A stretch of DNA of 7,948 nt from JBECKR01 sp040235415. GTDB lineage: Bacteria; Acidobacteriota; Polarisedimenticolia; Polarisedimenticolales; Polarisedimenticolaceae. The stretch covers positions 1-7,948 of the forward strand of contig JBECKR010000074.1 of the NCBI GenBank assembly GCA_040235415.1, read 5' to 3'. This document shows positions 7,271-7,948 of this stretch, piece by piece. The notes under the pieces are model-generated. The model made no database searches and was not told the DNA's origin. It was given only the letters and a program-made list of their open reading frames with translations. How positions within the stretch are numbered: position 1 is the first letter of the stretch; every line of letters starts with the position of its first letter. A program made the translations under genes and the position numbers.

Positions 7271-7948
7271 ATGGCGATCGAGCCGGTCGACCAGGAATCG
7301 CTCGAGGCGAGGCTCAAGGAGCTCTGCCGCACGTTGCCCTCCGACCTCGCGATCGACGACCTCGAGCTGCGGCACCTCGTGCGCGTCGTGACGGAGTGCT
7401 CGCTGCTGCTCACCGACGTGTACTCCTCCGAGCGGATCGGCCGGATCATGCACCCCGGCAGCCGCGCCCTCGACGCGCTCGTCGAGCGGCTGATCGCGGC
7501 TCGCCGGCGGGGCGAGGGCGAGGTGTTCTACCGCGTCCGGCGCCTGCCGGACGACGTCCGCGTCGTCGGCGACAAGGCGCTGTTCGATCTCGGGCTCCGC
7601 GGCGTCAGCCGGGTCAAGGGGTACGACCTCGGCGACCTCGGAGCGCGGGCCTACCGCGTCGCGGGCGAGGTCCTGGGGCTCCTCGCCGAGGACCGTCGGC
7701 TCCGGGAGTTCTTCCGAGAGAACCGCCTCCTGATGCTTCCGGTCGAGGAGGAGGTCGAGTTCCTGCGGCAGTGCTCGGAGAAGTTCCCGGTCTACGCCGA
7801 GGTCTTGCGGAAGATCCAGTCCCCGCGGACCGTGCCGGCGCGGGACGACCTCGCCGCCCGCGTCCCGCTGATGGCGGCCGCCGCGGACGCGCTCGTCGAG
7901 CGCGGCGAGGCGGACCCCCCGGCCGCGGCGTCGGACCGCTATGCCGAC
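7271..7948 (+). CDS. Unrecognised soluble protein, C-terminus beyond window
   Basis: ATG at 7271 opens a frame of 226 codons with no stop before the window ends. GGGAGG at 7260-7265, 5 nt upstream, is a good ribosome binding site, and the third codon positions are strongly GC-biased as in neighbouring genes, so I take it as real. I do not recognise the family. The product has no signal peptide or membrane segment and looks mostly helical: an acidic N-terminal helix region (7-50, with Cys19 and Cys43), a basic stretch 'RLIAARRRGEGE' (73-84), 'FYRVRRLPDDVRVVGDKALF' (86-105), then helical segments at about 120-150 and 158-182 and an Ala-rich acidic end. It is divergent from groESL and shares the 234-bp intergenic region with it. 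No function is proposed. Confidence 0.7.
   Translation, partial: MAIEPVDQESLEARLKELCRTLPSDLAIDDLELRHLVRVVTECSLLLTDVYSSERIGRIMHPGSRALDALVERLIAARRRGEGEVFYRVRRLPDDVRVVGDKALFDLGLRGVSRVKGYDLGDLGARAYRVAGEVLGLLAEDRRLREFFRENRLLMLPVEEEVEFLRQCSEKFPVYAEVLRKIQSPRTVPARDDLAARVPLMAAAADALVERGEADPPAAASDRYAD

Noticed and set aside
7151..7453. Minus-strand open frames opposite the start of the divergent unknown gene
   Set aside because: They cross the groESL -35 and control region and have Arg/Ala/Ser-rich shadow composition; the plus-strand frame has a ribosome binding site and longer open length.

Overview
This is a GC-rich bacterial chromosomal segment with compact gene spacing and ordinary housekeeping content. 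It carries no mobile element, CRISPR array, rRNA or tRNA that I can see. A futalosine-pathway menaquinone gene (mqnD), a CIRCE-controlled groES-groEL operon and the style of the GroEL/GroES proteins point to a high-GC, non-enteric bacterium. An Acidobacteriota-like or deltaproteobacterial/myxobacterial lineage is my guess, but nothing in the window fixes the taxonomy.

Layout from left to right. (1) Positions 1-1475, minus strand: a two-gene unit. mqnD (GTG start at 1475) is followed after 11 nt by a folate-binding YgfZ/GcvT-like protein that runs off the left edge. An exact TATAAT lies just upstream of mqnD. (2) Positions 1575-3220, plus strand, divergent from mqnD: a small exported parvulin-type prolyl isomerase overlaps an M20D-type amidohydrolase by an ATGA junction, so the two are probably translationally coupled. 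(3) Positions 3221-3584: a 364-nt gap without a credible gene, holding a likely extended -10 promoter and a hairpin-rich leader that includes two mutually exclusive stems. (4) Positions 3585-4973, plus strand: a KamA-family radical SAM protein with the CxxxCxxC cluster motif but an altered substrate/PLP site. (5) Positions 4977-5009: a shared bidirectional terminator between the convergent KamA-like gene and groEL. (6) Positions 5040-7036, minus strand: groES-groEL, preceded by a TTGACA-17-TATAGT promoter, a perfect CIRCE operator and a second perfect 16-nt palindrome just ahead of the groES Shine-Dalgarno. (7) From 7271 to the right edge, plus strand: an unrecognised soluble protein, open to the window end and divergent from groESL.

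The chaperonin operon is the best understood part: HrcA binding to CIRCE should repress it until protein-folding stress titrates GroEL away. The features most worth following up are the structured leader of the KamA-like gene, the altered active site of its product, the extra palindrome in the groES leader and the unrecognised gene facing groESL. I did not find convincing evidence of a wholly new multi-gene system.
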